A stretch of DNA of 64,000 nucleotides from Pseudomonas fluorescens. Lineage in GTDB: Bacteria; Pseudomonadota; Gammaproteobacteria; Pseudomonadales; Pseudomonadaceae. The notes beneath the pieces were generated by a model. The model ran no database searches, was not told the DNA's origin, and worked only from the letters and a program-made list of their open reading frames with translations. A program made the position numbers and the translations under genes. Positions 36,485 to 44,543 of this stretch are shown here, piece by piece. Where the stretch lies: contig NZ_LACC01000011.1 of the NCBI RefSeq assembly GCF_000967965.1, positions 248,001 to 312,000 on the forward strand, written 5' to 3'. Within the stretch, counting starts at the first letter, position 1; each line of letters opens with the position of its first letter.

Positions 36485-37075
36485 TCAGTTCTGCAGCTTC
36501 GGCACCACACTCGCATCTGCCCCCAACCACTTCTGCTCCAGCGCCTGCAGTCGCCCGTCATCCTTGATCCGCTGCAAGGCGTTTTCCAGGCTGGCATGGA
36601 ACGCCGGATTACCCTTCTGAAACGGAATCGCCAGGCTCACGGCCGGGTTGGTTTTGGGCTTCTCTTCCGTCAGCGACTGCACCAGCAAAATGGAGCGCGG
36701 CTCTTCCTTCTGCGCGATCAATTGCGCATGGGTTTGAATGTAAGGCTCGCTGAAGTCGAAACGATCCTGGAGATCCGGGGTCGCTGCTATGTGGTTGATA
36801 GCGATGTCGTACTTGCCGCTTTCGACGCCGGTCAGCAGATCACTGCCGTCGGTGACGACAAAGTCGGCCCGGACATCGAGTTCACTTGCCAGCAGTTGGC
36901 CCAACTCGACTTCGAAGCCGGTGAGCTTGTCGTCATCCTTGAAATTGAACGGGGGAGTGTTGGCTTCAACGGCAATGCGCAATTCGCCCCGGTCGTTGAC
37001 GTCATCAATCAGTTCGGCATGAGCCAAAGGGCTCAAAAGGGGTAGCAGGCAGATCAGGCCAGGCAGAAAGCGCAT
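36485..37075 (-). CDS. amino-acid-type solute-binding protein with internal deletion
   Basis: A 196-residue SBP_bac_3-type periplasmic protein; the family is usually about 250-270 residues. The signal peptide is MRFLPGLICLLPLLSPLAHA. Lobe 1 is intact: VNDRGELRIAVEANTPPFNF, GFEVELGQLLASELDV, GKYDIAINHIAATPDLQDRF and DFSEPYIQTHAQLIA. After KEEPRSILL the sequence jumps to a VSLAIPFQKGNPAF segment that normally closes lobe 2, so about 60-70 residues including most of lobe 2 seem lost without a frameshift. The end (ALQRIKDDGRLQALEQKWLG) is normal. The expected permease is not adjacent. It may be a non-functional relic or a repurposed short protein. The start has AGGAG. Confidence 0.72.
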   Translation of the reverse strand: MRFLPGLICLLPLLSPLAHAELIDDVNDRGELRIAVEANTPPFNFKDDDKLTGFEVELGQLLASELDVRADFVVTDGSDLLTGVESGKYDIAINHIAATPDLQDRFDFSEPYIQTHAQLIAQKEEPRSILLVQSLTEEKPKTNPAVSLAIPFQKGNPAFHASLENALQRIKDDGRLQALEQKWLGADASVVPKLQN

Positions 37076-37210
37076 GGTCACTCCTTTGAATTTATTATCG
37101 CGACCCACTGATTCAGGCTCGCTTTGCTATGGTTGTCGAGTGCCTTCGACAACAATTGGCCATGAAGTTGTCATGGTCATGCGGATTTTACGGAAAAACT
37201 GGAGAAGAGA

Positions 37211-37636
37211 ATGAAAACCTTTATGTCACGTGCTGCTTTGGCTGGCCTGTTGATGGGTGTTTCTGTGCTGGCCAGTGCTGCAACGCCGGCTCCGAAAGGC
37301 GCCGAAGTGTCCATCGTGTCTCCCGAGGACGGTGCGACGATTCCACAGACAGTCGTCGTCAAGTTCGCGGTCGAGAACATTGCCCTGGCGCCGGCGGGCG
37401 ATCCCACCAAGAACACCGGTCATCACCACGTGCTGATCGACGTCGACGAGCTGCCTGCCGCCGGTGCGCCGATTCCCAAGGATGCCAACCACCTGCATTT
37501 CGGCGGTGCGCAGACCCAGGCTGAAATAACGCTCACGCCGGGCAAACACACCTTGCAGCTTGAACTGGGCGATAGCAACCACATACCGTTCGATCCGCCG
37601 ATCGTTTCCGAGAAGATCACCGTCAATGTGAAATAA
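37211..37636 (+). CDS. DUF4399 exported protein
   Basis: A 141-residue periplasmic protein. The signal peptide is FMSRAALAGLLMGVSVLASA. The body carries the DUF4399 pattern: VSIVSPEDGATIPQTVVVKF, NTGHHHVLIDVDELP (a clustered His triplet), HLHFGGAQTQAEITLTPG and a final beta strand. The His motifs suggest metal, possibly copper, binding, but no function is established. A GAGAAGAG site precedes the ATG, and a terminator follows immediately. Confidence 0.87.
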   Translation: MKTFMSRAALAGLLMGVSVLASAATPAPKGAEVSIVSPEDGATIPQTVVVKFAVENIALAPAGDPTKNTGHHHVLIDVDELPAAGAPIPKDANHLHFGGAQTQAEITLTPGKHTLQLELGDSNHIPFDPPIVSEKITVNVK

Positions 37637-37671
37637 AAAAGGGAGCCCGCTTCGCTGGGGCTCCCTTTTTT
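37635..37671 (+). terminator. rho-independent terminator after the DUF4399 gene
   Basis: GGGAGCCC pairs with GGGCTCCC and is bordered by A and T runs, so it could serve both strands; it overlaps the stop codon region. Confidence 0.92.
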
Positions 37672-37674
37672 ATA

Positions 37675-37748
37675 GTTGCAAGCTGCAAGCTATAAGCTTC
37701 AAGTCAAAGCAAAGCGAACCTCACTTGCCGCTTGAAGCTTGAAGCTGC
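37675..37748. repeat. AGCTGCAAGCT/CTTGAAGCTT inverted repeat
   Basis: AAGCTTCAAG (37694-37703) and CTTGAAGCTT (37731-37740) with flanking GCAAGCTGCAAGCT copies. This is a repeat type seen at many pseudomonad gene ends, here directly after serA on its 3' side. Confidence 0.65.
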
Positions 37749-37750
37749 TC

Positions 37751-38980
37751 TTAAAACAACACACGGCTACGGATGGTGCCGTTGACGTGTTGCAGCTTCT
37801 CTTGCGCCAGGTCCGAGTACTCGGCGTCGACGTCGATTACCACGTAGCCGACTTTCTCGTTGGTCTGCAGGAACTGGCCGGAGATGTTGATGCCGTTTTC
37901 GGCGAAGACCTTGTTGATCTCGCTGAGCACGCCCGGGATGTTCTCGTGGATGTGCAGCAGGCGGTGCTTGCCAGGGTGAGCCGGCAGGGCCACTTCCGGG
38001 AAGTTCACGGACGATACCGAAGTACCGTTGTCGCTGTACTTGACCAGTTTTTCCGCCACTTCCAGACCGATGTTGGCCTGGGCTTCAGCGGTGGAGCCGC
38101 CGATGTGCGGGGTCAGGATCACGTTGTCCAGGCCACGCAGCGGGCTTTCGAACTCTTCGTCGTTGGAGCGTGGCTCCACCGGGAATACGTCGATGGCCGC
38201 GCCGATCAGGTGTTTGTCCTTGATCGCGTCCGCCAAGTGGTCCAGTTCGACCACGGTGCCACGGGCGGCGTTGATCAGGATGCCGCCTTTCTTGATGGCG
38301 CGGATTTCCTTCTCGCCCATCATCCACTGGGTGGCGGCGGTTTCCGGTACGTGCAGCGAAACGATGTCGGACATCGCCAGCAGTTCGTGCAGGTTGCCTA
38401 CCTGAGTAGCGTTACCCAATGGCAGCTTGGTGATGGTGTCGTAGAAGTACACCTGCATCCCCAGGCCTTCAGCCAGGACCGACAGTTGTGTACCGATCGA
38501 GCCGTAACCGACGATGCCCAGCTTCTTGCCACGGATCTCGAAGGAGTTGGCCGCGCTCTTGATCCAGCCGCCACGGTGGCAGGAAGCGTTCTTCTCAGGG
38601 ATGCCGCGCAGCAGCAGGATCGCTTCGGCCAGCACCAGTTCCGCTACGGAACGGGTGTTGGAGTACGGCGCGTTGAACACGGCGATGCCGCGCTCGCGGG
38701 CAGCACTCAGGTCGACCTGGTTGGTGCCGATGCAGAAACACCCTACAGCCACGAGCTTCTTCGCGTGATCGAAGATCTCTTCGGTCAGTTGAGTGCGGGA
38801 GCGAATGCCGATGAAGTGAGCATCAGCGATCTTTTCCTTGAGCTGGGCTTCCGGCAGAGAACCAGTGAGGTACTCGATGTTGGAATAGCCCGCCGCCTTG
38901 AGGACGTCGACAGCCGATTGGTGGACGCCTTCGAGAAGAAGGAACTTGATCTTGCTCTTATCGAGAGAAGTCTTGCTCAT
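37751..38980 (-). CDS. serA: D-3-phosphoglycerate dehydrogenase
   Basis: A 409-residue NAD-dependent enzyme for the first step of serine synthesis. The Rossmann motif is LGIVGYGSIGTQLSVLAEGL, the catalytic histidine lies in LTPHIGGSTAEAQ, and a C-terminal ACT domain (about 335-409, HRLLHIHENIPGVLSEINKV) gives serine feedback. The chosen start MSKTSLDKSKIKFLLLEGVH is the usual one; an in-frame start 15 codons upstream is unlikely. SerA also reduces 2-oxoglutarate to D-2-hydroxyglutarate, and the divergent neighbour removes that product. Confidence 0.97.
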   Translation of the reverse strand: MSKTSLDKSKIKFLLLEGVHQSAVDVLKAAGYSNIEYLTGSLPEAQLKEKIADAHFIGIRSRTQLTEEIFDHAKKLVAVGCFCIGTNQVDLSAARERGIAVFNAPYSNTRSVAELVLAEAILLLRGIPEKNASCHRGGWIKSAANSFEIRGKKLGIVGYGSIGTQLSVLAEGLGMQVYFYDTITKLPLGNATQVGNLHELLAMSDIVSLHVPETAATQWMMGEKEIRAIKKGGILINAARGTVVELDHLADAIKDKHLIGAAIDVFPVEPRSNDEEFESPLRGLDNVILTPHIGGSTAEAQANIGLEVAEKLVKYSDNGTSVSSVNFPEVALPAHPGKHRLLHIHENIPGVLSEINKVFAENGINISGQFLQTNEKVGYVVIDVDAEYSDLAQEKLQHVNGTIRSRVLF

Positions 38981-39184
38981 CTGCGTAAACCTGTATCCCG
39001 GAGAAAAATGGCAGGAAATGGTCAACAGATGCTGACCCGGACGGCAACTAAACCGTCACCGCAGAACAGCCCTTGGGCACTATCCTGCGGGGTCGTTATG
39101 CTAGCATATGCACCCCGCTAAACACTCATTCCTGCGACGTGAAGCGTTCTCAGGATGACCATGAATTGTTCGAGAGTTCTGTCG

Positions 39185-40579
39185 ATGACCAATCCTGCCC
39201 TGATTGAAGAGCTGAAGACCCTGGTTGAGCCTGGCAAGGTGCTGACCGATGCCGACTCCCTGAATGCTTACGGAAAGGATTGGACCAAGCATTTCGCCCC
39301 GGCCCCGACCGCCATCGTGTTCCCCAAGACCACCGAGCAGGTCCAGGCCATTGTCCTGTGGGCCAACAAACACAAGGTGGCGCTGGTGCCGTCCGGTGGT
39401 CGTACCGGGTTGTCTGCCGCTGCCGTGGCAGCCAATGGCGAAGTTGTGGTGTCCTTCGACTACATGAACCAGATCCTCGACGTGAACCTCACTGACCGCA
39501 CCGCCGTTTGCCAGCCGGGCGTGGTCACCGAGCATTTGCAGAACGTCGCCGAAGAAAAAGGCCTGTACTACCCGGTGGACTTCGCTTCAGCGGGTTCGAG
39601 CCAGATTGGCGGCAATATCGGCACCAATGCCGGCGGGATCAAGGTGATTCGCTACGGCATGACCCGTAACTGGGTCGCCGGCATGAAAGTGGTCACCGGC
39701 AAGGGCGATGTGCTGGAACTGAACCGCGACCTGATCAAGAACGCCACCGGCTACGACATGCGTCAGCTGTTCATCGGTGCCGAAGGCACCCTCGGGTTCG
39801 TGGTCGAAGCGACCATGCGCCTGGACCGCGCACCGAAAAACCTCACCGCGATGGTTCTCGGCACCGCCGATTTCGACTCGATCATGCCGGTGCTGCACGC
39901 CTTCCAGAGCAAGCTTGACCTGACCGCCTTCGAGTTCTTCTCCGACAAAGCCCTGGCCAAAGTCATGGCTCGCGGCGATGTACCGGCGCCGTTCGAATCC
40001 GATTGCCCGTTCTACGCGCTGCTGGAATTCGAAGCGACCACCGAAGAAGTGGCCAACCACGCCCTGGAAACCTTCGAGCACTGCGTCGAGCAGGGCTGGG
40101 TGCTGGACGGCGTGATGAGCCAGAGCGAAACCCAGCTACAGAACTTGTGGAAGCTGCGCGAATACATCTCCGAAACCATTTCCCACTGGACGCCGTACAA
40201 GAACGACATTTCGGTCACCGTATCGAAAGTCCCGGCATTCCTGAAAGAAATTGACGCGATCGTCGGTGAACACTACCCGGACTTCGAAATCGTCTGGTTC
40301 GGCCACATCGGCGACGGCAACCTGCACTTGAACATCCTCAAGCCGGATAACCTGAGCAAGGATGAGTTCTTCGCCAAGTGCGCCACCGTCAACAAGTGGG
40401 TGTTCGAAACCGTCGAGAAGTACAACGGTTCGATTTCCGCCGAACACGGCGTGGGCATGACCAAGCGTGACTACCTGACCTACAGCCGTTCACCGGTCGA
40501 GATCGAGTACATGAAAGCGGTCAAGGCGGTGTTCGACCCGAACGGCATCATGAACCCGGGCAAGATTTTCGCTGTTTGA
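39185..40579 (+). CDS. D-2-hydroxyglutarate dehydrogenase (FAD-binding)
   Basis: A 464-residue flavoprotein of the VAO/GlcD type. FAD-binding segments are ALVPSGGRTGLSAAAVAANG and SAGSSQIGGNIGTNAGGIKV. The C-terminal FAD-oxidase domain carries WFGHIGDGNLHLNI (metal/substrate histidines) and SAEHGVGMTKRDYL. Divergence from serA fits the known partnership in Pseudomonas, where this enzyme oxidises D-2-hydroxyglutarate made by SerA and so pulls serine synthesis forward. The start at 39185 (MTNPALIEELKTLV) is preferred to one ten codons earlier. A D-lactate dehydrogenase is a less likely alternative. Confidence 0.92.
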   Translation: MTNPALIEELKTLVEPGKVLTDADSLNAYGKDWTKHFAPAPTAIVFPKTTEQVQAIVLWANKHKVALVPSGGRTGLSAAAVAANGEVVVSFDYMNQILDVNLTDRTAVCQPGVVTEHLQNVAEEKGLYYPVDFASAGSSQIGGNIGTNAGGIKVIRYGMTRNWVAGMKVVTGKGDVLELNRDLIKNATGYDMRQLFIGAEGTLGFVVEATMRLDRAPKNLTAMVLGTADFDSIMPVLHAFQSKLDLTAFEFFSDKALAKVMARGDVPAPFESDCPFYALLEFEATTEEVANHALETFEHCVEQGWVLDGVMSQSETQLQNLWKLREYISETISHWTPYKNDISVTVSKVPAFLKEIDAIVGEHYPDFEIVWFGHIGDGNLHLNILKPDNLSKDEFFAKCATVNKWVFETVEKYNGSISAEHGVGMTKRDYLTYSRSPVEIEYMKAVKAVFDPNGIMNPGKIFAV

Positions 40580-40617
40580 TTTTCGAACTTTAAGAGCCAA
40601 CGAAGCAGGAGTCGGTA

Positions 40618-41283
40618 ATGAGCTATCAGCACCAGTATGTCGACGGTACGCGCATTCACTTCCCGCTGGGGAAAGTGGTGTGCATCGGCCGTAACTACGC
40701 CGAACACGCCAAGGAACTGGATAACCCGGTGCCGACCGAGCCGCTGCTGTTCATCAAGCCGGGCAGTTGCGTGGTGCCGCTGGAAGGCGGTTTCAGCATT
40801 CCGACCGAGCGCGGTTCGGTGCATTACGAGGCGGAAATCGCGGTTTTGATCGGCAAGCCGTTGTCGACCAAGCCGAGTCGTGAAGAAGTACTCGATGCCA
40901 TTTCCGGCTTCGCCCCGGCCCTGGACCTGACCCTGCGCGACAAGCAGGCCGAGCTGAAATCCAAGGGCCTGCCCTGGGAAATCGCCAAGTCCTTCGACGG
41001 CGCGGCAGTGCTTGCTCCGTTCGTGTCTGGCAGCTCGTTTGCTGACCTGACCGACATCGGCATCCGCCTGACCATCAACGGTGAAGTGCGCCAGGACGGC
41101 AACAGCAGCGCAATGCTCAACCCGATCGTGCCGATGATCCAGCACATGGCCGGCTGCTTCTCGTTGCAGGCCGGGGACGTGATCCTCACCGGCACGCCAG
41201 TGGGCGTTGGTCCGCTGAATGTCGGTGACGAGATCGTTCTGGAATTGCCTGGCGCCAGCAGTTTCACCAGCAGCGTTCGCTGA
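40618..41283 (+). CDS. fumarylacetoacetate hydrolase-family protein
   Basis: A 221-residue FAH-fold enzyme of the YcgM/FahD1 size. Motifs: VVCIGRNYAEHAKELDN at the N-terminus, LFIKPGSCVV, the metal-binding glutamates in VHYEAEIAVLIGK, LTLRDKQAELKSKGLPWEIA and LTGTPVGVGPLNVGDEIVLE. Small FAH proteins act as acylpyruvate hydrolases or oxaloacetate decarboxylases; which applies is not readable. It starts 38 bp after the D-2-hydroxyglutarate dehydrogenase gene with GGAG upstream, so co-transcription is likely. Confidence 0.9.
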   Translation: MSYQHQYVDGTRIHFPLGKVVCIGRNYAEHAKELDNPVPTEPLLFIKPGSCVVPLEGGFSIPTERGSVHYEAEIAVLIGKPLSTKPSREEVLDAISGFAPALDLTLRDKQAELKSKGLPWEIAKSFDGAAVLAPFVSGSSFADLTDIGIRLTINGEVRQDGNSSAMLNPIVPMIQHMAGCFSLQAGDVILTGTPVGVGPLNVGDEIVLELPGASSFTSSVR

Positions 41284-41301
41284 TCCAGGCGTCGCTGTAC
41301 C

Positions 41302-41393
41302 CTGTGGGAGCGAGCTTGCTCGCGATAGCGGTCTATCATTCAACATCTCTGTTGACTGACACGGCCTCATCGCGAGCAAGCTCGCTCCCACAG
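41302..41393. repeat. 92-bp REPIN
   Basis: CTGTGGGAGCGAGCTTGCTC, CGATAGCGGTCTATCATTCA, a TGTTGACTGACACGGCCTCA spacer and the inverted unit. It is nearly identical along its whole length to the 43519 copy. Confidence 0.93.
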
Positions 41394-41551
41394 TAGTATT
41401 TGGTGGGCTGAAGTCCGGATTCCACACAGTTCAACCCTGTCATTTCCCGTTTTTTTCACATCCAGTCTGGATAATTTCAGTGCTATTGGCCTCTGAGCCG
41501 GCCCCAAACTGTGCTATTACCCCTAGCCTGAATCTCTGGAACGCATCCCCG

Positions 41552-42478
41552 ATGGTCACTCCTCCGCTTTCCACGCTTGAACCTGTCCGCCGCTCGCGCT
41601 TCGCCTTGCGTTGGTACATCTGGCTGCTGTTGGTGGCCGTTGTCGCCTACGGCGTCGCATTTGCCATGCAGTGGGATTCGCGGGGCGTGCTCTGGGTGAA
41701 AGAGCAATTCAAAAGCCCGGCCGAGCGCCAGGCGAGCATCTGGCTGCCGGACTATCGGGCGGTGATCGATGCCAAGCCATTGCCGGGCATGGAGAAGGAC
41801 GAAGCATCGGACCTGGCCTACGACCCCCAGACCAAGACCCTGTTTTCGGTGATGGGCAAGAACCCGTTCCTGGTCGAGCTGACATTACAGGGCGATGTAT
41901 TGCGCAAAATGCCTCTGGTCGGCTGGAGCAATCCTGAGGGTGTCACCGTTCTCGGCGACGGCCGGTTGGCCATTGTCGATGAGCGCGAGCATCTGATCGC
42001 TATCGTCCAGGTCGATGCCGATACCCGCGAATTGAATATCGCCGACTTCCCGAAATACGACCTCGGGCCTTCCAAGGACCAGAACAAGGCGTTCGAGGGT
42101 GTCACCTGGGACCCGCGCAATCAGCAACTGCTGTTGGGCGAAGAGCGCCCGCCGGCATTGTTTGCCTGGAAAGGTGACGGCAAGGTTCTGACCGGCGACA
42201 AGCTGAAACTGGCCAGCCATGCACTGGACATGCGCAACCTGTCTGCCCTGGCCGTCGATCCACGGACTGGCCACATGCTGGTGTTGTCCGCCGACTCGCA
42301 CCTGTTGCTGGAGCTGGACAAGATGGGTGAGCAGGTCAGTTTCATCACCCTGCTGCGTGGCTTCAACGGCCTGAAAAATACCATTCCGCGTGCTGAAGGC
42401 GTGACCATGGATGAAGCGGGCACGTTGTACATGGTGAGTGAGCCGAACCTGTTTTATCGCTTCGAAAAACAGAAGTAA
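41552..42478 (+). CDS. SdiA-regulated-family beta-propeller protein (first copy)
   Basis: A 308-residue protein with a single N-terminal membrane anchor (about residues 22-42, YIWLLLVAVVAYGVAFAMQW) and a periplasmic domain of the SdiA-regulated (PF06977-like) type. Repeats such as ASDLAYDPQTKTLFSVMGKN, GWSNPEGVTVLGDGRLAIVD and LSALAVDPRTGHMLVLSADS show the propeller-like build, ending AEGVTMDEAGTLYMVSEPNL. A Ca-binding or phytase-like relation has been proposed for the fold. The start MVTPPLSTLEPVRR at 41552 is selected because upstream in-frame residues are unconserved. Function unknown. Confidence 0.82.
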   Translation: MVTPPLSTLEPVRRSRFALRWYIWLLLVAVVAYGVAFAMQWDSRGVLWVKEQFKSPAERQASIWLPDYRAVIDAKPLPGMEKDEASDLAYDPQTKTLFSVMGKNPFLVELTLQGDVLRKMPLVGWSNPEGVTVLGDGRLAIVDEREHLIAIVQVDADTRELNIADFPKYDLGPSKDQNKAFEGVTWDPRNQQLLLGEERPPALFAWKGDGKVLTGDKLKLASHALDMRNLSALAVDPRTGHMLVLSADSHLLLELDKMGEQVSFITLLRGFNGLKNTIPRAEGVTMDEAGTLYMVSEPNLFYRFEKQK

Positions 42479-42584
42479 TCAACGCCTGCGCTGATTGCCT
42501 GTACGTAAAAGGCCAGTGGCCATTAAGCTTCAGTTCAGACGGGCGTGATATTTCATCCGCCCGTTTTGACCCGAGCCCGCCCGA

Positions 42585-43502
42585 ATGCATCGATTTGCCC
42601 GCCCCAAATCCCTGATTCTGATCCTGTCGGTGGTCTTGCTGATCGCGTTGATAGCGATCGCCCAGTACATGCGCCTGTTCGAGCGCGCCTGGTTCAATCT
42701 GCATACGCTGTGGCAGCCGGTGAGTTCCCGGTCCATGGGGCTGGACCAGTATCAGGTCGTGACCGAAGCGCAGGTGATCGATGGCCTGGCTGACAACGTT
42801 TCGGCGTTGACCTACGACCCGATACGCAAAAGCCTGTTCACCGTCACCAACAAACGGAGCGAGCTGGTCGAGTTGTCCCTCGACGGCAGGGTTTTGCGCC
42901 GTGTGGCGCTGCTCGGGTTCGGTGATCCGGAGGCGGTGGAGTTCATCAGCGAGGACATCTACGTGGTGACTGACGAAAGCCAGCAGCGGCTGATCAAGAT
43001 TCGTCTGGAGCAGGACACCACCTTCGTCGATGCGGCAGACGCCGAGCAGATGACCATTGGCGTACACATGGGCAGCAACAAGGGCTTCGAGGGTCTGGCT
43101 TACGACTCTGTGGGCAAACGCCTGTTCGTCGCCAAGGAGCGCAACCCGATGCTGATCTACGAGGTACACGGTTTTCCGCGCTTCAACCCTGAAGACTCCT
43201 ACTCGGTGCACGTGATCAACGACCCCAAGCGTGATGCCGGGATGTTCGTGCGGGATCTGTCGAGCCTGCAATACGACGAGCGCAGCGGGCATTTGCTGGC
43301 GCTGTCGGATGAGTCGCGATTGATTCTGGAGCTGGATGTGGATGGGCGTCCGCTGAGCACAATGTCATTGAGCAAGGGGCACCAGGGGTTGCAAAAAACC
43401 GTGCCGCAGGCCGAAGGGATCGCCATGGGAGACGACGAAACGCTGTACCTGGTGAGCGAGCCGAACCTGTTCTACGTGTTCAAGAAGCCAACGCAACTCT
43501 AG
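42585..43502 (+). CDS. SdiA-regulated-family beta-propeller protein (second copy)
   Basis: A 305-residue paralogue of the preceding protein: an N-terminal anchor (about residues 8-27, LILILSVVLLIALIAIAQYM), then VSALTYDPIRKSLFTVTNKR, GFGDPEAVEFISEDIYVVTD, LSSLQYDERSGHLLALSDES and the shared ending AEGIAMGDDETLYLVSEPNL. It lies 106 bp downstream in the same orientation, so the pair probably came from tandem duplication. The two copies are strongly diverged outside the repeat motifs, which suggests separate roles. Confidence 0.82.
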   Translation: MHRFARPKSLILILSVVLLIALIAIAQYMRLFERAWFNLHTLWQPVSSRSMGLDQYQVVTEAQVIDGLADNVSALTYDPIRKSLFTVTNKRSELVELSLDGRVLRRVALLGFGDPEAVEFISEDIYVVTDESQQRLIKIRLEQDTTFVDAADAEQMTIGVHMGSNKGFEGLAYDSVGKRLFVAKERNPMLIYEVHGFPRFNPEDSYSVHVINDPKRDAGMFVRDLSSLQYDERSGHLLALSDESRLILELDVDGRPLSTMSLSKGHQGLQKTVPQAEGIAMGDDETLYLVSEPNLFYVFKKPTQL

Positions 43503-43518
43503 CCAACACCACAAAACA

Positions 43519-43610
43519 CTGTGGGAGCGAGCTTGCTCGCGATAGCGGTCTGTCATTCAACATATCCGTCGACTGACACGGCCTCATCGCGAGCAAGCTC
43601 GCTCCCACAG
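43519..43610. repeat. 92-bp REPIN
   Basis: Same structure as 41302-41393; only a few interior bases differ (GTCTGTCATTCAACATATCC compared with GTCTATCATTCAACATCTCT). Confidence 0.93.
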
Positions 43611-43646
43611 GTCATTCATCTGCTCAGAAAATCTGGGCAGTCTGGC

Positions 43647-44321
43647 TTATTCCGCGCGCAGGGTCTTCACGCCCTCGCTCGTACCCAGCAACAACAGATC
43701 CGCCGGACGTGCCGCGAACAAACCGTTGGTGACCACGCCGACGATCGCATTGATCTGCGTTTCCAGTTCCACCGGATTGGTGATCTGCATGTTGAACACG
43801 TCGAGGATGATGTTGCCGTTGTCGGTCAGCACGCCTTCGCGGTAAACCGGGTCGCCGCCGAGTTTCACCAGCTCACGGGCCACGTGACTGCGGGCCATCG
43901 GGATCACCTCCACGGGCAGCGGGAAAGTACCGAGGACCGGCACCAGTTTGCTGGCATCGGCGATGCAAATGAAGGTCTTGGCCACGGCCGCGACAATCTT
44001 CTCGCGGGTCAGGGCCGCGCCGCCGCCCTTGATCAGGTTCAGGTGCTCGTCGCTTTCATCGGCGCCGTCGACGTAGAACTCCAGGTCGCTGACGGTGTTC
44101 AGTTCGTAAACCGGAATCCCGTGGCCCTTGAGGCGCGCGGCGGTGGCTTCGGAACTGGCGACGGCGCCATCGAATGCGCCCTTGTGCTTGGCCAGCGCGT
44201 CGATGAAGCAGTTGGCGGTGGAGCCGGTGCCGACCCCGACGATGCTCTTGTCGTCGAGTTTCGGAAGGATGAAGTCGACGGCGGCCTGAGCCACTGCCTG
44301 TTTGAGTTGATCCTGGTTCAT
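43647..44321 (-). CDS. rpiA: ribose-5-phosphate isomerase A
   Basis: A 224-residue RpiA that interconverts ribose-5-phosphate and ribulose-5-phosphate. Conserved pieces: [20 protein letters not shown] (phosphate loop), [20 protein letters not shown] (catalytic Asp and Lys region) and [14 protein letters not shown] near the C-terminus. The start [18 protein letters not shown] at 44321 is the standard one, with GGAG-like CCGGAG upstream; a longer frame adds 29 unconserved residues. It is divergent from ilvA, as in P. aeruginosa. Confidence 0.97.
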   Translation of the reverse strand: MNQDQLKQAVAQAAVDFILPKLDDKSIVGVGTGSTANCFIDALAKHKGAFDGAVASSEATAARLKGHGIPVYELNTVSDLEFYVDGADESDEHLNLIKGGGAALTREKIVAAVAKTFICIADASKLVPVLGTFPLPVEVIPMARSHVARELVKLGGDPVYREGVLTDNGNIILDVFNMQITNPVELETQINAIVGVVTNGLFAARPADLLLLGTSEGVKTLRAE

Positions 44322-44406
44322 GCGGGCTCCGGGGTGCCGAGGAGGGGACGAAAGGCCGGCATTATAGGCTTCGGGGCGGGGAAGGTCATTGCCCGATTGG
44401 CAGGTC

Positions 44407-44449
44407 AAAAGATCGCACCTGTAGGGGCTGCCGAAGGCTGCGATCTTTT
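44407..44449. repeat. AAAAGATCGCA inverted repeat
   Basis: AAAAGATCGCA at 44407-44417 and TGCGATCTTTT at 44439-44449 are perfect 11-bp arms around GGCTGCCGAAGG-type sequence. It is a repeat I know from fluorescens-group intergenic regions, here between divergent rpiA and ilvA. Confidence 0.75.
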
Positions 44450-44543
44450 CGCTGGCTTAAAACCACCTGTTTAGTGTGGTCGCCCGCCCAAAATGCGGGT
44501 TAGACTCCTTGGTCCTGCCCAACCCGCTCAGTGATGCTTTCCG

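Noticed and set aside
36485-37075. A frameshift explanation for the short binding protein
   Set aside because: The reading frame is continuous through the junction and both flanks match the family in the same frame, so an in-frame deletion explains it better.
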